This document shows, one piece after another, positions 22,491-34,816 of a DNA stretch of 64,000 nt. Where the stretch lies: assembly GCF_027580225.2 (NCBI RefSeq), contig NC_073341.2, positions 11,070,001 through 11,134,000 of the forward strand, read 5' to 3'. Made by a program: the position numbers and the translations under genes. Positions within the stretch are counted from its first letter, which is position 1. Each line of letters begins with the position of its first letter. The notes beneath the pieces are model-generated. The model was not told the DNA's origin, did not search any database, and was given only the letters and a program-made list of their open reading frames with translations. This DNA comes from Misgurnus anguillicaudatus (taxonomy: Eukaryota; Chordata; Actinopteri; Cypriniformes; Cobitidae).

Positions 22491-23222
22491 CATACTATAT
22501 AGTACACGAAAAGCAGTAGGCGAGGCGAGTAGTATGTCCGAATACATAGTATTCGAAAAACAGTATGCGAAAAGTACCCGGATGACCTACTACTTCCGGA
22601 TAGATTTTGCAGTGTGCATACGATGGACGCTTCACTATCCCATGATGCCCCGGACGAGGAGTTATCCAACGAAGGTACTGTCCCAAATGGCACACTCCGG
22701 ACTTGTGGTCCTCCTCAGGGTCCACACTTTGATGGCATCACGTAGTCCAGACTTTTAATACGAGTCTACGTGGGTGCAACGGAGTCGTATTTTGGGACAG
22801 ACTCGAGCGTCACACCGGAAATAGGTAGAGAAGTTGCCCGTCAGTGTGAGCTCCTCCCTTCTGTCGTCTGATTGGTCTGCTTACTCTTTCGCAAGGACTT
22901 CAGCGTTGGTAAAGTATATGAAGCCTGCTGCAGTGCGAGCTTCGCTGAAGACAGCATCAAGGGGGCAAAGGAGGCGCTGATGAGCGCACTTCAACAGCGC
23001 AAAAATGACAGATGGGACACCCTACGAACTCGTAGACTAAGCGGGCATGCGGCTGTTTTCACGCTGAAATGACACAACGTGATGACGACGTATGTCATGT
23101 GATGTAACAACATGGCGGATGTAGTACGTCCGAATCTCATTCATACTACCAGGATTCATACTATACAGTACCTACTGTTTTAACGCCAAGTAAGTAGGTA
23201 CTTCATCTAATTCAGTACCTAC
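22491..23222 (-). mobile_element. Truncated copy of the 28333-32066 element, inverted
   Basis: 22491-22673 matches the reverse complement of the 31020-31180 region (blocks AGCAGTAGGCGAGGCGAGTA, GGATGACCTACTACTTCC). 23041-23222 matches the reverse complement of 30960 and 28350-28380, including GTACTTCATCTAATTCAG. Both outer ends are missing and a fragment of another element sits at 22674-23041. Confidence 0.75.
22674..23041 (+). mobile_element. Partial copy of the 25808-26248 MITE
   Basis: It starts CTGTCCCAAATGGCACAC like the left end at 25808 and stays alignable to GGACTCGTAGACTAAGCG-like sequence, then stops abruptly where the host element resumes. The right terminus is missing. Confidence 0.75.
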
Positions 23223-23287
23223 TACCCACCTAACAGGGAACGTTCCCACAACTTTCGCTAACGTTCTTTAAAGGTTGTGTAAATGTT

Positions 23288-24113
23288 CCCACTGCGCAAA
23301 GTGACGTCAGAATGACGTCTTTTTCATGTAATTTTTGGACGTCCAAATTCGGTTCATAAAAGGGGTTGTTTTGTAACGCCAGGCGACGTCTTTTTTGCGA
23401 CGTCTTCTGCACGTCTAAATGTTTACATCCGTAGGACCTCCGTGTAAGGAAAAAAGACATGAAAAAAGCGAAAAGAAATGATTGTCTCTGCACTTCACCC
23501 ATCCATTGGAACACCAAACGCTTCAGTTATTTCCTGTCGACCGTGGGTTTTGAACCACCGATCTCTGATTACAAGCCAGTCTCGCTAACCACTCAGCCAC
23601 ACAGCCAATATTTTCATGTTCAATTGTTAGTATGGTCATATATTTTAATATAACGAACTACGCATTTAATTACAGATTTTTAATTGTACATTTAAATGAA
23701 TTTGTATATAAATAAAGAAAGCAGAAAACACAGTACTGTATAAAATAATATAGACTATTCAAGTATTAATCATGTTGGTACAACAATGCTGATATTTGTA
23801 AATAAAAATTTTTTTATAGGCCTAATCATGTAATATAGACATAGGCCTGTCATAGACGTCCAAATGACCTCCAAAAAATGACCCAGTTCAAACGTCAAAT
23901 GTTGCCCGTAGCCTAAATATGACGTCCAAAAAATTACCCAGTTTAAACGTCAAATGTTGCCTGTAAATATGACGTACAAGTAGGGTCATGGTTGGATGTC
24001 CAAATAGTGGACCTAGTTTGGACGTCGAATAGATGTCCAGAATTGGTCATGGACCGACGGACCCAATATAGACACGATCTGCACGTCTATTCGACGTCCT
24101 GTGTTTAGTGGGT
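23288..24113. mobile_element. CACT-ended element with GACGTC subterminal repeats
   Basis: The left end holds CACTGCGCAAAGTGACGTC; the right end, reverse complemented, CACTAAACACAGGACGTC. Many GACGTCCAAA and AACGTCAAATG motifs fill the subterminal parts, as in EnSpm/CACTA elements. No 3-bp duplication could be confirmed. It contains the tRNA-like segment. Confidence 0.5.
23537..23606 (-). pseudogene. tRNA-Thr(TGT)-like segment
   Basis: On the minus strand: GGCTGTGTGGCTGAGTGGTT (5' end and A box), a CTGG/TCAG anticodon stem with loop CTTGTAA (anticodon TGT), and a T arm GTGG-TTCAAAAC-CCAC. The 3' acceptor strand does not pair with GGCTGTG, so this is a tRNA pseudogene or SINE head and not a working tRNA. 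Confidence 0.55.
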
Positions 24114-24810
24114 TAGGACAAAACGTTCTTTAAATAATGTTTTTGTAACATTCTCATAACGTTATTAGTAATTAATTTACGTTCTTGGAACGTTGAGGGA
24201 AAACGTTCTTAGAACAATGTTCTCGGAACGTCCTTGTGATGTTATTCAATATGAATGTTCTCACAATGATGAGAGAAAACGTTCCCAGAACAATGTTCTT
24301 GGAGTTCCTTATGACGTTATTCATACTTGATAAATGTTCTCATAATGACGAGAGGAAACGTTCTTGGAACAATGTTAGACCATCTTAGAACATATTTAGA
24401 ACACCACTGCTATATTAAAGTATACAGAAGTATGATACAAAAATATTTCAATACGAAACTACAATCTCCAGTAGGTGGAGCCAAATTACCTAATTAATTG
24501 CTCATTGAATCTTTTATAACAACGAAAATTTAAGTCAGTTTAGTGAATGTTAATAATTAGTGAATTTATTTATTGTCAAAACAATTACAAAAGACCAAAT
24601 AAAAACATATTTATTGCATTTGAATAATTAATTAACAATTAATTAAATAAACACAAGTCTTGATATTATTTGAATTTAAGAATCTTATATGAAAAGTAGC
24701 ACTCATTAAAATATTAAGAACTGATCACTGGTCAACTCCTGGTTATGTTTCTGTGCAACACTGTTTATCTGATTGCCATTTGCGGACGCTTCGCGCATGC
24801 GCACAAAGAC

Positions 24811-25650
24811 ACAAAAAGCTCTTCGAGCAGACAGCACACGTCTAGAAAAGGTAAGTGCCAATAATTTATTTTCTTACTGAATATAAAGTGTTAGATTTGT
24901 TAATTGCCATTATTTAAATTGTATCACCTTATAATTTATATCACACTGATTATTTTAGCTAGAGCATTTCATTACAGTAACATTTGTGACCCGGTATGTA
25001 AAAACACACTTTAATTTTCCACGCCGATAAATTGCCCCAAAGCTAAGAAAAGGTAGATGATGTTGTAAGGTTTTGGTCATCTTTAAATAAGCCCGTTTTT
25101 ATTTCTAATTTCTAATGTTTCCGCCCAAAATCTGATAGTGACACTTCGACTTCATGCGGTGCTGTAAGAACTGCGAAGTGAATGACGTCACAATAGCGCG
25201 AGAGCAATTCGAGAAGTCTGATTTCAAATAGTTCTCGCGATATTTTGACGCCATGTCAGTTTTTGCTTGGCTGCACAGTTGTTCCGATCGCCATTTTGTG
25301 CGGATTATTTGAGGTGGTTCAGTCAGGTAACAGTTATGTTCGAGGTGGTTGATAAATGTATATTTTATTTGAATAAATGTCTTTCACTAAATGACTGCAA
25401 CACAGTCGATTTATCGTGTGCATTTTTTTATTGTGATAATAGAGTGAGAAAATCTGCATTTGGTGGTCATTAGCGGAAAGTTAATAGCGGATACGAAAAC
25501 ACTTCATCTGTGACAACATCACAAGAAACGGTAAGTGCTCATTAAGTTAACGTTACGGTCAAGTGATAGCTAATCTCAATTACTTTTATTTAAAATTTTA
25601 GATTTTGTCACCTTATAATTTGTATCTCACAGATTATTTATGCTAAGAGC
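24811..25650 (+). repeat. Two diverged copies of a segment with a donor-like GGTAAGTGC
   Basis: About 24811-24980 and 25491-25650 share GGTAAGTGC followed by CACCTTATAATTT, a GATTATTTTAG/GATTATTTATG block and AGAGCATTT, 680 bp apart. They may be two copies of an untranslated first exon plus intron start, or a TE fragment. No ORF follows. Confidence 0.45.
25183..25240. promoter_or_regulatory. CpG-rich segment with CRE and TCTCGCGA motifs
   Basis: A perfect CRE (TGACGTCA, 25183-25190) and TCTCGCGA (25233-25240) lie 40 bp apart in a CpG-containing segment, followed at 25531 by a good splice donor. These motifs are typical of vertebrate TATA-less promoters. Whether transcription starts here cannot be seen. 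Confidence 0.35.
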
Positions 25651-25807
25651 ATTTATAACAGGTGTAGCCTGGGTGACCTGTTGTGAGGTAAAAGTTGTTA
25701 TTTCACGTTAAAAACAAATAACAGTTAGTTTGCACGCCCACAAGTGTGTAACGTTGGCGGATTTTAGATTGCGGTGGGCCGCACGTCGAAAAACACGGGC
25801 AAGTTAC

Positions 25808-26248
25808 GCCCTGTCCCAAATGGCACACTCCGGACTTGTGGTCCTCCTCAGAGTCCACACTTTGATGACATCACGTAGTCCAGACTTTAGGGACCCTTGA
25901 TGCGAGTCCACGTGGGTGCATCGGAGTCGTATTTTGGGACAGACTCGAGCATCACACCGGAAATAGGTAGAGAAGTTGCCCGTCAGTGTGAACTCCTCCC
26001 TTCCGTCGTCTGATTGGTCTGATTGCCCTTTCGCAAGGACTTCTGGGTTGGCAAAGTGCGCGAAGCCTGCTGCAGTGCGGGCTTCGCTGAAGACCGCATC
26101 AAGGGGGCAAAGGAGGCGCTGATGAGCACACTTCAAAGCGTAAAAATTACAGATGGGACACCCTACGGACTCGTAGACTAAGCGAGAACGCGCAATTTAA
26201 GGCCACGAGACCGAAAGTCCACATGAAGTGCGCCATTTGGGACAGGGC
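25808..26248. mobile_element. MITE with GCCCTGTCCCAAATGGC ends
   Basis: The left end GCCCTGTCCCAAATGGC is exactly mirrored at the right (GCCATTTGGGACAGGGC). The flanks read TTAC and CTAA, so TTA/TAA could belong to the inverted repeat. A partial copy is at 22674-23041. Confidence 0.8.
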
Positions 26249-26381
26249 CTAAGCCGTCATTTTTTTAGTGATTGGTTGTTCATTACCGATTCGTTCAGTT
26301 TGAACAAATCTTCAATATGACTCGGGAGTTACGAGTCGTCTTAGAGAGTGATTCGCAAGGCTGCGGTAAGCCGAAGGTTAA

Positions 26382-27095
26382 AGCCTAGTTTATGGTCGCC
26401 GCGTCCGCAAGAGCGCGTTGGTGCGCGCGGCAAAAATGACGTCAACGCGGAGTGGGCGGTCGCGCGCGTTGGGTGCGCGAGACCCCATTTCGCGTGGCGC
26501 TGTGCACGGCATTTTTTGTAACTTTCCGCGCGGCTCCGCATCCGAAAATGACCGAACTCGAGGCGATTCTGTCCGAGCAGGCAAGCCTGTGACGTATCTC
26601 TTTGATAAATCCAAGCAAAACAATGTATATATTTATCTGACACTCTGGAAGTAAAGTATGGAAACTTTGCAGTTTAAAACACGAATTATTTTACATGAAT
26701 CAGAATCTTTGGCTTATATTTGTATTGAATGAACCACTGGATGAGGAATAAAATATAAACCTTAAGATGTCTGTACTGTTTGTTTAATAAAAACGTTAAT
26801 GAAATGATAATGTTTAATAAAGACATATTTAAAAGATTGTTGTTTTATTCATGTTCTCATATTTATATATATCAAACTCTAATGTTAAAAGCAGTAGGGT
26901 TGTTCCAGCGGACGACTTCTTCTATCCTATTCTTTGTGTTTGTTTTTGACTTTATTGCTCGCGTCCCCGCCTGGTGGTTAAAAAAATAGTGCAACGGCGA
27001 GCGCGTTAACTATAAACGCCTCGTCCGTTTGGTGAGACGCGCGCGCGATCCGCGGAGGCTTGCGTTGCAGACCAAAGCGCGAGTATAACCAGCCC
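26382..27095. mobile_element. TTAA-flanked CpG-rich element, copy A
   Basis: TTAA at 26378-26381 and 27096-27099. It starts AGCCTAGTTTATGGTCGCCG and ends GCGAGTATAACCAGCCC. It is nearly identical to the copy at 27688-28329 but keeps about 75 bp (around 26907-26980) that the other lacks. High CpG content at both ends; no gene. Confidence 0.75.
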
Positions 27096-27099
27096 TTAA

Positions 27100-27683
27100 A
27101 GCCGAAAGTATACTAGGGACGTCCGCGTATGCGCGCCGTCCGCATGACGTCATTTTCGTCATCAGGAGGGTCCGCGGCCGGCCGCGCGGACCGTCCGCGT
27201 GCAGCCCAAAATTTGAGACCGCGCGGACAGTGCGCGTACAGTCCGCGTACGACAGCGCATGCGCGTGAAAATATTTAGACAGGACACTCCACTATAAACA
27301 ATTATACAAAGGAAATAGACAGCATTTGCACACACACTATCGTTTTTCTTCTTTAACTTTTACTTCTTCCAAGAACAGAAAGCTGTGGAGCATGTTTGTT
27401 TGATTCCTGACTTTGTTGTCTTGTTGTTTGTTCTAAACTGTGTTTGCAATGGTGGATAAGTTACTTTTCTTCACCTATCTTTAATGTTTTGATGTACTGT
27501 AAATGTCTCCAAATCAGTGCTGCCCTGACAGCCTGTTAGACTAATAATTTGAATAAGAAATCATTTGTATTGCGTATAGTGTCGAACGCGGCCGTCCGCG
27601 TGTAGCCGCGGGGACTATACTCGGAAAGCTGCGCGGCCGCGTGCGCGCGCGAGCCGGACGCGGAAAAAAAGTATACCCGGGCC
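27100..27683. mobile_element. TTAA-flanked CpG-rich element B
   Basis: Lies exactly between the TTAA at 27096-27099 and the TTAA at 27684-27687. The ends contain AAAGTATACTAGGGACGTCC and, reverse complemented, GGGTATACTTTTTTTCCGCG, an imperfect terminal repeat. Very CpG-rich, with GTCCGCG and CGCGGAC repeats. Confidence 0.65.
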
Positions 27684-27687
27684 TTAA

Positions 27688-28329
27688 GCCTAGTTTATAG
27701 TCGCCGCGTCCGCAAGAGCGCGTTGGTGCGTGCGGCAAAAATGACGTCAACGCGGAGTGGGCGGTCGCGCGCGTTGGGTGCGCGAGACCCCATTTCGCGT
27801 GGCGCTGTGCACGGCATTTTTTGTAACTTTCCGCGCGGCTCCGCATCCGAAAATGACCGAACTCGAGGCGATTCTGTCCGAGCGGGCAAGCCTGTGACGT
27901 ATCTCTTTGATAAATCCAAAACAATGTATATATTTATCTGACACTCTGGAAGTAAAGTATGGAAACTTTGCAGTTTAAAACACGAATTATTTTACATGAA
28001 TCAGAATGTTTGGCTTATATTTGTATTGAATGAACCACTGGATGAGGAATAAAATATAAACCTTAAGATGTCTGTACTGTTTGTTTAGTAAAAACGTTAA
28101 TGAAATGATAATGTTTAATAAAGGCATATTTAAAAGATTGTTGTTTTATTCATGTTCTCATATTTATATATATCAAACTCTAATGTTAAAAGCACTAGGG
28201 TTGTTTATTTTAAAAAAATAGTGCAACGGCGAGCGCGTTAACTATAAACGCCTCGTCCGTTTGGTGAGACGCGCGCGCGATCCGCGGAGGCTTGCGTTGC
28301 GGACCAAAGCGCGAGTATAACCAGCCCTT
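27688..28329. mobile_element. TTAA-type CpG-rich element, copy A'
   Basis: Almost the same sequence and orientation as copy A (26382-27095), starting at the TTAA 27684-27687 shared with element B. Its right junction reads CCCTTTAG, disturbed by the insertion of the next element. An internal deletion replaces the stretch that copy A keeps. Confidence 0.75.
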
Positions 28330-29150
28330 TAGGCTGCGTCCGAAACCGCATACTGTAGTAGGTCCTGAATTAGATGAAGTACCCACCCACCCGGCACCAA
28401 AACAGCAGGCACCGTATTGAGAGCGAGGAGTCACGTGCCGATTTGGGCGGAGTTTGGGCCGGTCGGCCATGATGGTAGGAGACGCTGTCGGTTGCCAGAG
28501 GCAACTTCACAGAGGCGCGACTTCCAAAGCTCTTAATTTATTATTTTGGCAGGACAGAGACGATCTACAAGTACGATAAAGAAAAAGGAATAAAGCAATG
28601 CAAAAAGATAAGGCGAAAGAAAGGGACCTTACAGGAACAAGCTCACAAACAGCGTTGTACTGGCAAAGGTAACTTAAGTTTCTTCACACGCGTTTGTGTA
28701 TTGTAATTACATTGCATTTAGCCGACACTTCTTGACCAAAATGACAAAGTAATTAACTGCGACGGTTTCTAAACACGAGATGTCCAATGTACACAAACGT
28801 TTCCAACATGTTGTGATGTAGAATATTTAGGTATTTAGTTGTAATTTGATTTGAGCCCCCAATGCCACTGTTGTAACTTTACCAGGTTTTTGTGTTGGGG
28901 GCTGCAAAGTGCCTATGGTCGTTATATGTGTGATTGGAAGAGGTAAATGATTAAAGATTAAAGCCATTAACAGTGTGGGTAACACTTTACTTGAAGGGGT
29001 GTGCATAAGACTGACATAAAACCTTCATAATTATTTATGACATGACACATGTCATGAATATAAAGGATGTTTTATGCATGTTTATGACAATTGCAAGTGT
29101 CGTTCGTTCAATTATGAAAGTTTTAATGCAAATATGCCATTGCTTGAGAT

Positions 29151-30580
29151 CAGGGAACTACACTAACCTTTTCCACTGGTGGCACTTGCGCTACCAACTT
29201 TTTCAGTTACTGGCGCAAAATATGATTTGGTCGCACATATTTTTTTCAAGTTATATTAAGGCGCTCTGGATAATAATGAACAATAATGAAACTGTATTGC
29301 ATACAGATATGCTTTTTATTTTACTTGCCATCTTTTAAACCACATGCTTTCTTGTTTTCTTAAATGTTGCAGTGTTTCCCACAGATCTGAAATTTACTTG
29401 GTGGTGGTAGCCGGTGAAAAGGGCAATTATTACCCACTGACAAATAATGGTCTACTATACATGTGACGTAGAACTAATAATGTGTGACACAACACAATAC
29501 TTTGATTTATTGAAAATTAATATTAATTTCACATTATATTTCATCAATCTAACCACCCCAAACTTTCTTTGCCATTAACAAAGCTGACACTGTTTGTCAA
29601 AGCACCACGAAAACACTTACTGTTTTTGCACTGATATATGAAGCAATTAGACCCCTTTTATAAAACTCAATATAATACAATACTATGTATATTAATAGAC
29701 AGTGCAGGTCTATATATTATAAATGTGACTGATGTTATGACTGATGTTATAATGGTAATAATTTCTATTAGATAGGCACTTTTACGGCTTCTGCTCTATC
29801 TTTCTATTTCTCTATTGCCGATTTAAAAAGCTTAATCCACTCATTATTTCAGATTTGAAAGTCTACTTGCTTTCCCGGTGACAGACTTTACATTGCTTTG
29901 CTCGTTCAGTGCAATTGGCTTGACGTTAGGATTGCTTTTTGCTACAATCTCTGTCCAAACTATATATGGATATGGTTTTAGAAAAGATGTGGTTTATTAA
30001 TAATAAGATTATTTAAATGCAGCGCGTGGTCGTAACAAGAAGCATCGCCATAGAAACCGGAGGCACGCTAAAACTGCACTCGAGCTTTAGCGCGGTAGCG
30101 CTCATGGCCGTTTTCCGATCGACTCGGGTTATAAACACAACTTAATCAGACTTGGGACCCAAAGTAATTAAACTAGGACCTAACCGGACCCGACAGACCA
30201 TTTAAAATATAAACCCGGAACCATACGGGTCCCGCGTCCTCAGTGAAGAAAGACCTCTGCTCAAGTTCACAAACATGGAAGACACTGCGCTTGCGTCGCA
30301 CCTAATTCATTGAGAAACAGCTGAGCACGCAAACGCACACTGATAGGGAGAGACACGACGTGCTTTCACACAAAATGAAGCCAACGTGTTGATGGCTCAG
30401 AGCACGTTATAAAACGTATTCTTAAAATTCACATTTCTGTTTTAATAAATGCTCATAGTAAATCATAGCATATTGTCTAAAACATTAGGTAGCACATTTG
30501 CGACCCATTAAAAATTAGGGTCGCAACGGCAGTTCAAAAGGACGCATATGCGACCATTTTGGTCGCAGTGTAGCTCCCTG
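29151..30580. mobile_element. hAT element, TSD CTTGAGAT
   Basis: Ends CAGGGAACTACACTA and (reverse complement) CAGGGAGCTACACTG with a perfect CTTGAGAT duplication (29143-29150, 30581-30588). The subterminal GCATATGCGACCATTTTGGT block near the right end is shared with the 41814-43233 element. Non-autonomous. Confidence 0.92.
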
Positions 30581-31175
30581 CTTGAGATGTCTTTGTTATG
30601 CATAACGGTGTCTTCATTTCGGTAACCTAAAAAACTGTTTTCCATTGCTCGTATGTTTTCCATATGTATCATGTGAGGTACTGGAGCAGTTTTTAACGCA
30701 GCAGTAACTGCGAGGCATGGTAAAGCAGTGTAGAATTGCGAAAAACTACTCTACTACGGAGCTAAGAACACACGTAAACAATCATGTTCTGCCGCCGGAA
30801 TCCTGCCAACATGGCGGAAAGGGGGAGGGGCTCGGTACCATGACGACAGCTCCTCACTCTCAATAGTATGAATCCTGGTAGTATGAATGAGATTCGGACG
30901 TACTACATCCGCCATGTTGCTATCACGTGACATACGTCGTCATCACGTCATGTCATTTCAGCGCGAAAACAGCCGCGTGCCTCTTCTTCTTCGTTGGATA
31001 ACTCCTCGTCCGGGGGATCATGGGATAGTGAAGCGTCCATCGTATGCACACTGCAAAATCTAACCGGAAGTAGTAGGTCATCCGGGTACTTTTCGCATAC
31101 TGTTTTTCGAATACTATGTATTCGGACATACTACTCGCCTCGCCTACTGCTTTTCGCGTACTATATAGTATGTAG

Positions 31176-32038
31176 TAGGGCTGTGTATCGCCAACAATTT
31201 CCCGATACGATACGTATCCCGATACAAGGGTCCCGATACGATGCACGTCACGATACAAGACTTTTTTGAATTACATTTTTTTGTTCAGAATTTAGTAACA
31301 TTATTATTATTATTATTATTATCTGTTTATTGTACATTGAATAAGCAGTGTTGTAACAGTTGTGTTTTTGCCATTCATTAATTAGCTTTTGGGGTAACAT
31401 AGAAATGCTTAAAATCCCAGAGTTAGTACTTATGTTTTTTTAAAAGCAGTTTTACAAAGATAGTGCCTTACTCTAGGCATTATATTTGTCTCTAACTTAA
31501 TAATTCTATATCTATGAATTTATCTATAGGCATGCAGTCAGAGTTAATACTATTTAGTAGAAATCAGATTATTAATGTGACAGCTATAGTTTGAAGTAGC
31601 TCTGTATCTCTTCTCTAGACGTACACTTTTGACATGCGAATCTTTGTTCTCTAATGCATTAGTACTGTTTTATAAGAGAGTGTCTAATAAAGCCCTTTGC
31701 AGTAGTATAGGCTAAGACATCAGCGTTTTCATACTGAACTCATTGATTTTAAATACGTGCATGCGCGGGAGAGAGAGAGCGCGAGTACGCGGCTCACTAT
31801 GCAGACACGTGCACCAGCGAGACAGACCCGCAAAGTGAAAGTATACCCCGCTACCTTTAACTCTACGTACTCAACGGGACACATGCGTTCTTTCCATATG
31901 GATCACGGATCAACAGTGATTCGTCACGTTATTTTCAAAAGTGCATCCGAATCGATACGGAAGGTGCTGTATCGATGCGCGCATCGTCAGGCGTCCATGA
32001 CGATGTATCGTCGTATCGATATTTTGAACACAGCACTA
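31176..32038. mobile_element. hAT element, TSD GTATGTAG
   Basis: TAGGGCTGTGTATCG at the left, reverse complement TAGTGCTGTGTTCAA at the right, perfect GTATGTAG duplication (31168-31175, 32039-32046). ATCGTATCGATA-like motifs are repeated in both subterminal regions. Inserted close to the right end of the 28333-32066 element. Confidence 0.92.
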
Positions 32039-32066
32039 GTATGTAGTAGGCGGTTTCGGACGCAGC

Positions 32067-34816
32067 ATTAGTCTCGCGTAGCCAGAACTTCAATACTCAA
32101 GGTCTGGTGTTTCTCGCTGCTTTTTCTGGACAAAGCCCGCCCACGAGTTGTTTGACCGACATGTCAAACAACCAATCACAGTTTGTTTCGTCTAGAGTCA
32201 CGTTTCGGACTCCCCACAATAACCATTTCATAAATACACGTGTTTGTTTTACATTTAATTTTAACCTGTTAGCTAGCACTTCCAAACTAAAACATCTGCA
32301 GCTCTTAAACCCTATGGTCTATATTCATAATTCTGGTCTTGTTTGAAACTTGACATATTGTTGCCTAATAGTCATAACAACTCAGAGTAGTAAAGAAACA
32401 GAGTAAAACAAGGTAAAATATACATTAAATGACTTCCGTTTTTCTTTAAATAACATTCACTTAGCAAAAAAGGTATGAAATGGTCATGTGAGACACCTGG
32501 GGACACCATATATGTGAACTGAATGTCTGACCATGCTGTGATTCAAATTTGAGACTGATACTCCAAAAAATGTTGTTTCTGTGAGCTTTTATTTCAAAAA
32601 AGTCCAGGCGTCCTTTCAGAAAAAGTGCACTTGGAAACTCCAAATATGCACATGATAACAAAATGACATGATTATCAAAAGAAAATGAGTCAGGACTACA
32701 TATTACATGATGTATATCAATTCAGAACTTCTCTGCCCACCAAAGCACATAGAAAAAACTATTTCAGAAAAAAACATTTGCACATTATAACAAAATACTT
32801 GTTATTTTGAATGTGGTCGCTCATGAATGCACTCCAGATTCCAGTCCTCTTCTGTGTCAGGCTGAAGCCCTGTTACAACACACACACAAAGCAAGAGAGG
32901 ATTTTAGTTTGAGTCAAAAGTTAGAGACATACAACTATTTGTATGAGAAACTATGATGTAATATACACGAACATACATAATACATATACACAAACACACA
33001 CACATTACATGAATATATTTATTTATAATTACAGTCTTATGTTTGCCAAATAACCTATATTTCTCAGCTGGTAATACTCATTTTCCACCACATATCTTAT
33101 TTTCTAGTTTTTAGTTTGTATATTCTGTGCATTGGATTCATATAGCTAAAAATATGATGCATTTATATAACATGTCATAGAAAAATGAAACCATGTAAAA
33201 CTCGTATCTTAGTCATCTCCAATGTTACTTTATAATCAAAACAGCTAACAAGAAACAAGAAATGTAACGTTAAATAAATAATGAACAAAAGAATCCAAAC
33301 TTACATTATCCAAGCGAGCGCTGCTGAGCTCATAGTCCGGTCCATCTCTCCTCCACGACGTGGTTTGTTTATATCCAGTCTTGCATTGTTGCTCCGCGGT
33401 CGTGCTCTTTATCAGCTTCTCCAAACCACTCTCAAAACAAAAAAGTCATCTGCAGGCGATGATCCACGATGGAGATGATATTTCTAACCTTTGGAGAGGT
33501 TCTCAGCGGCTCCGGAGAGCCTAGCTGGCTGCTATGCTACCCTAACAAACAAACGCGCACGGAGGGGGCGTGGGCATTTCTCTCAGTGCGCTTCTGTAGA
33601 TTTGCGCAGGAGTACACTTTAATGACGCAAGTTGAATCCTTGTAATCGTTTCATGATTGGTTACAACCTCTGTCAATCAAAGCTTTGCTGGCTATGCATT
33701 GGCTGGCTTTGTTTTGGCGTAATCCAGTCAAAAGCCTATGGTGAGCTGAAGGACATCTAGCTAGGCAAATCATTGCTCGCATGACATTTTGAGTTGTCAA
33801 ACCTTTTCTGATTGGACAAAACAGAAAAATAGGGCGGGATATTTATCGGAACAGTCTAACGAAGCAGGAAGAGATAGATTTTCACTGATAAAAAGCGATA
33901 TTTGATAGAAAATAAACATGATCGATCATACTTAGCGGACGCGCGGATGTAAACAAAGGAGGATATTGCTGGATTTTTCACCATTTTTCGTTGTTTTGGA
34001 TAAAACGTGGGATGCTTTTTGAAGAGTGGACCCTTATGTTGCAAGTACGTTGAAGTTTTTGGGAATTGTCAGAAATTATCAGAACCATTTGGCAAGATAT
34101 GTGAGTACCCACAACCATTTTTATATGCATTCCGTCTGCATTTCATTTAACCCTTTCCACACAAGTGTATTGATTGCAAAAATAAGCTCAGAACATGAAT
34201 TTAGAGTGTTTAAACTTTCAAATAATGCAAAGTTTATGATTGTTGATTGAATATTTGATGTTAAACAAAGTACAAAAACACGTAAAAACGCCCTCCTAGG
34301 GCCCGCCGCCGAGCCGGTGCGTGTTAAGAAGTTTAAGTACATTAAAGTACTTTTACTTAAGTAAAAGTACACAATTTTAATGTAATTAGGAATTAAATAA
34401 ATTTTGATATGCAATATTAATGAATACACATTATGATTCTATGCTTTAGAATGTAGTGAAATAAAACATTTTCCCAATACAAACATCCTAATAAAGCACA
34501 GATGCTTGGAAAATGTAACTAATGTAACTAAGTATTGTCCACCTCTGCTATCAAGTCCAACTAAATTTAATTTAAGCTGATAATAGTCAGTTTTACTGGC
34601 ATTTTCACAGCAGCCCCTATGAAAACCAGCCATTTTGTTGCACGTTTTGCCACTCAACCGGGCGAGCTCTCGCGTGGTCACGTGGAAATGTGAGGTCAAT
34701 GCATTCCCTCTATATGCATTAGCTTTAGCCGCTCTTATGCTAACGATTGACGGCGCAAGCAGCGATGTATATTTCAATTCGACCCTCAAATTAAAATACG
34801 GCATAATATTCATAAC
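32067..34816. other. Mixed non-coding stretch, no confident gene
   Basis: No terminal repeats could be paired. On the minus strand there are exon-like pieces: 33305-33483 ends in AAT|GTAAGT and 32800-32870 follows an ACAG acceptor, with an AATAAA at 32588-32593. However, the first piece is not open throughout in a compatible frame, so I do not call a gene. 33300-33600 is relatively CpG-rich. Confidence 0.4.

Larger units (their letters stand above)
23226..24420. repeat. AACGTTC-rich dispersed repeat, interrupted
   Basis: Both flanks of the 23288-24113 insert consist of spaced AACGTTC and GGAACGTT motifs (GGGAACGTTCCCAC, GAAAACGTTCTTAGAAC). The motif array resumes after the insert and runs to about 24400. 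No coding capacity. Confidence 0.65.
28333..32066. mobile_element. 3.7-kb element with GCTGCGTCCGAAACCGC ends, holding two hATs
   Basis: GCTGCGTCCGAAACCGC at the left; the right end as reverse complement reads GCTGCGTCCGAAACCGC. TTA occurs at both outer junctions, offset by one base, as expected for a PIF/Harbinger-like 3-bp duplication. Without the two inserted hATs it would be about 1.4 kb. I found no transposase frame. 22491-23222 and 16119-16222 belong to the same family. Confidence 0.75.

Noticed and set aside
26341..27944. Frames of 65-127 codons repeated in two places
   Set aside because: Conserved only because copies A and A' of the same CpG-rich element are near-identical; no motif and no codon-type variation between copies.
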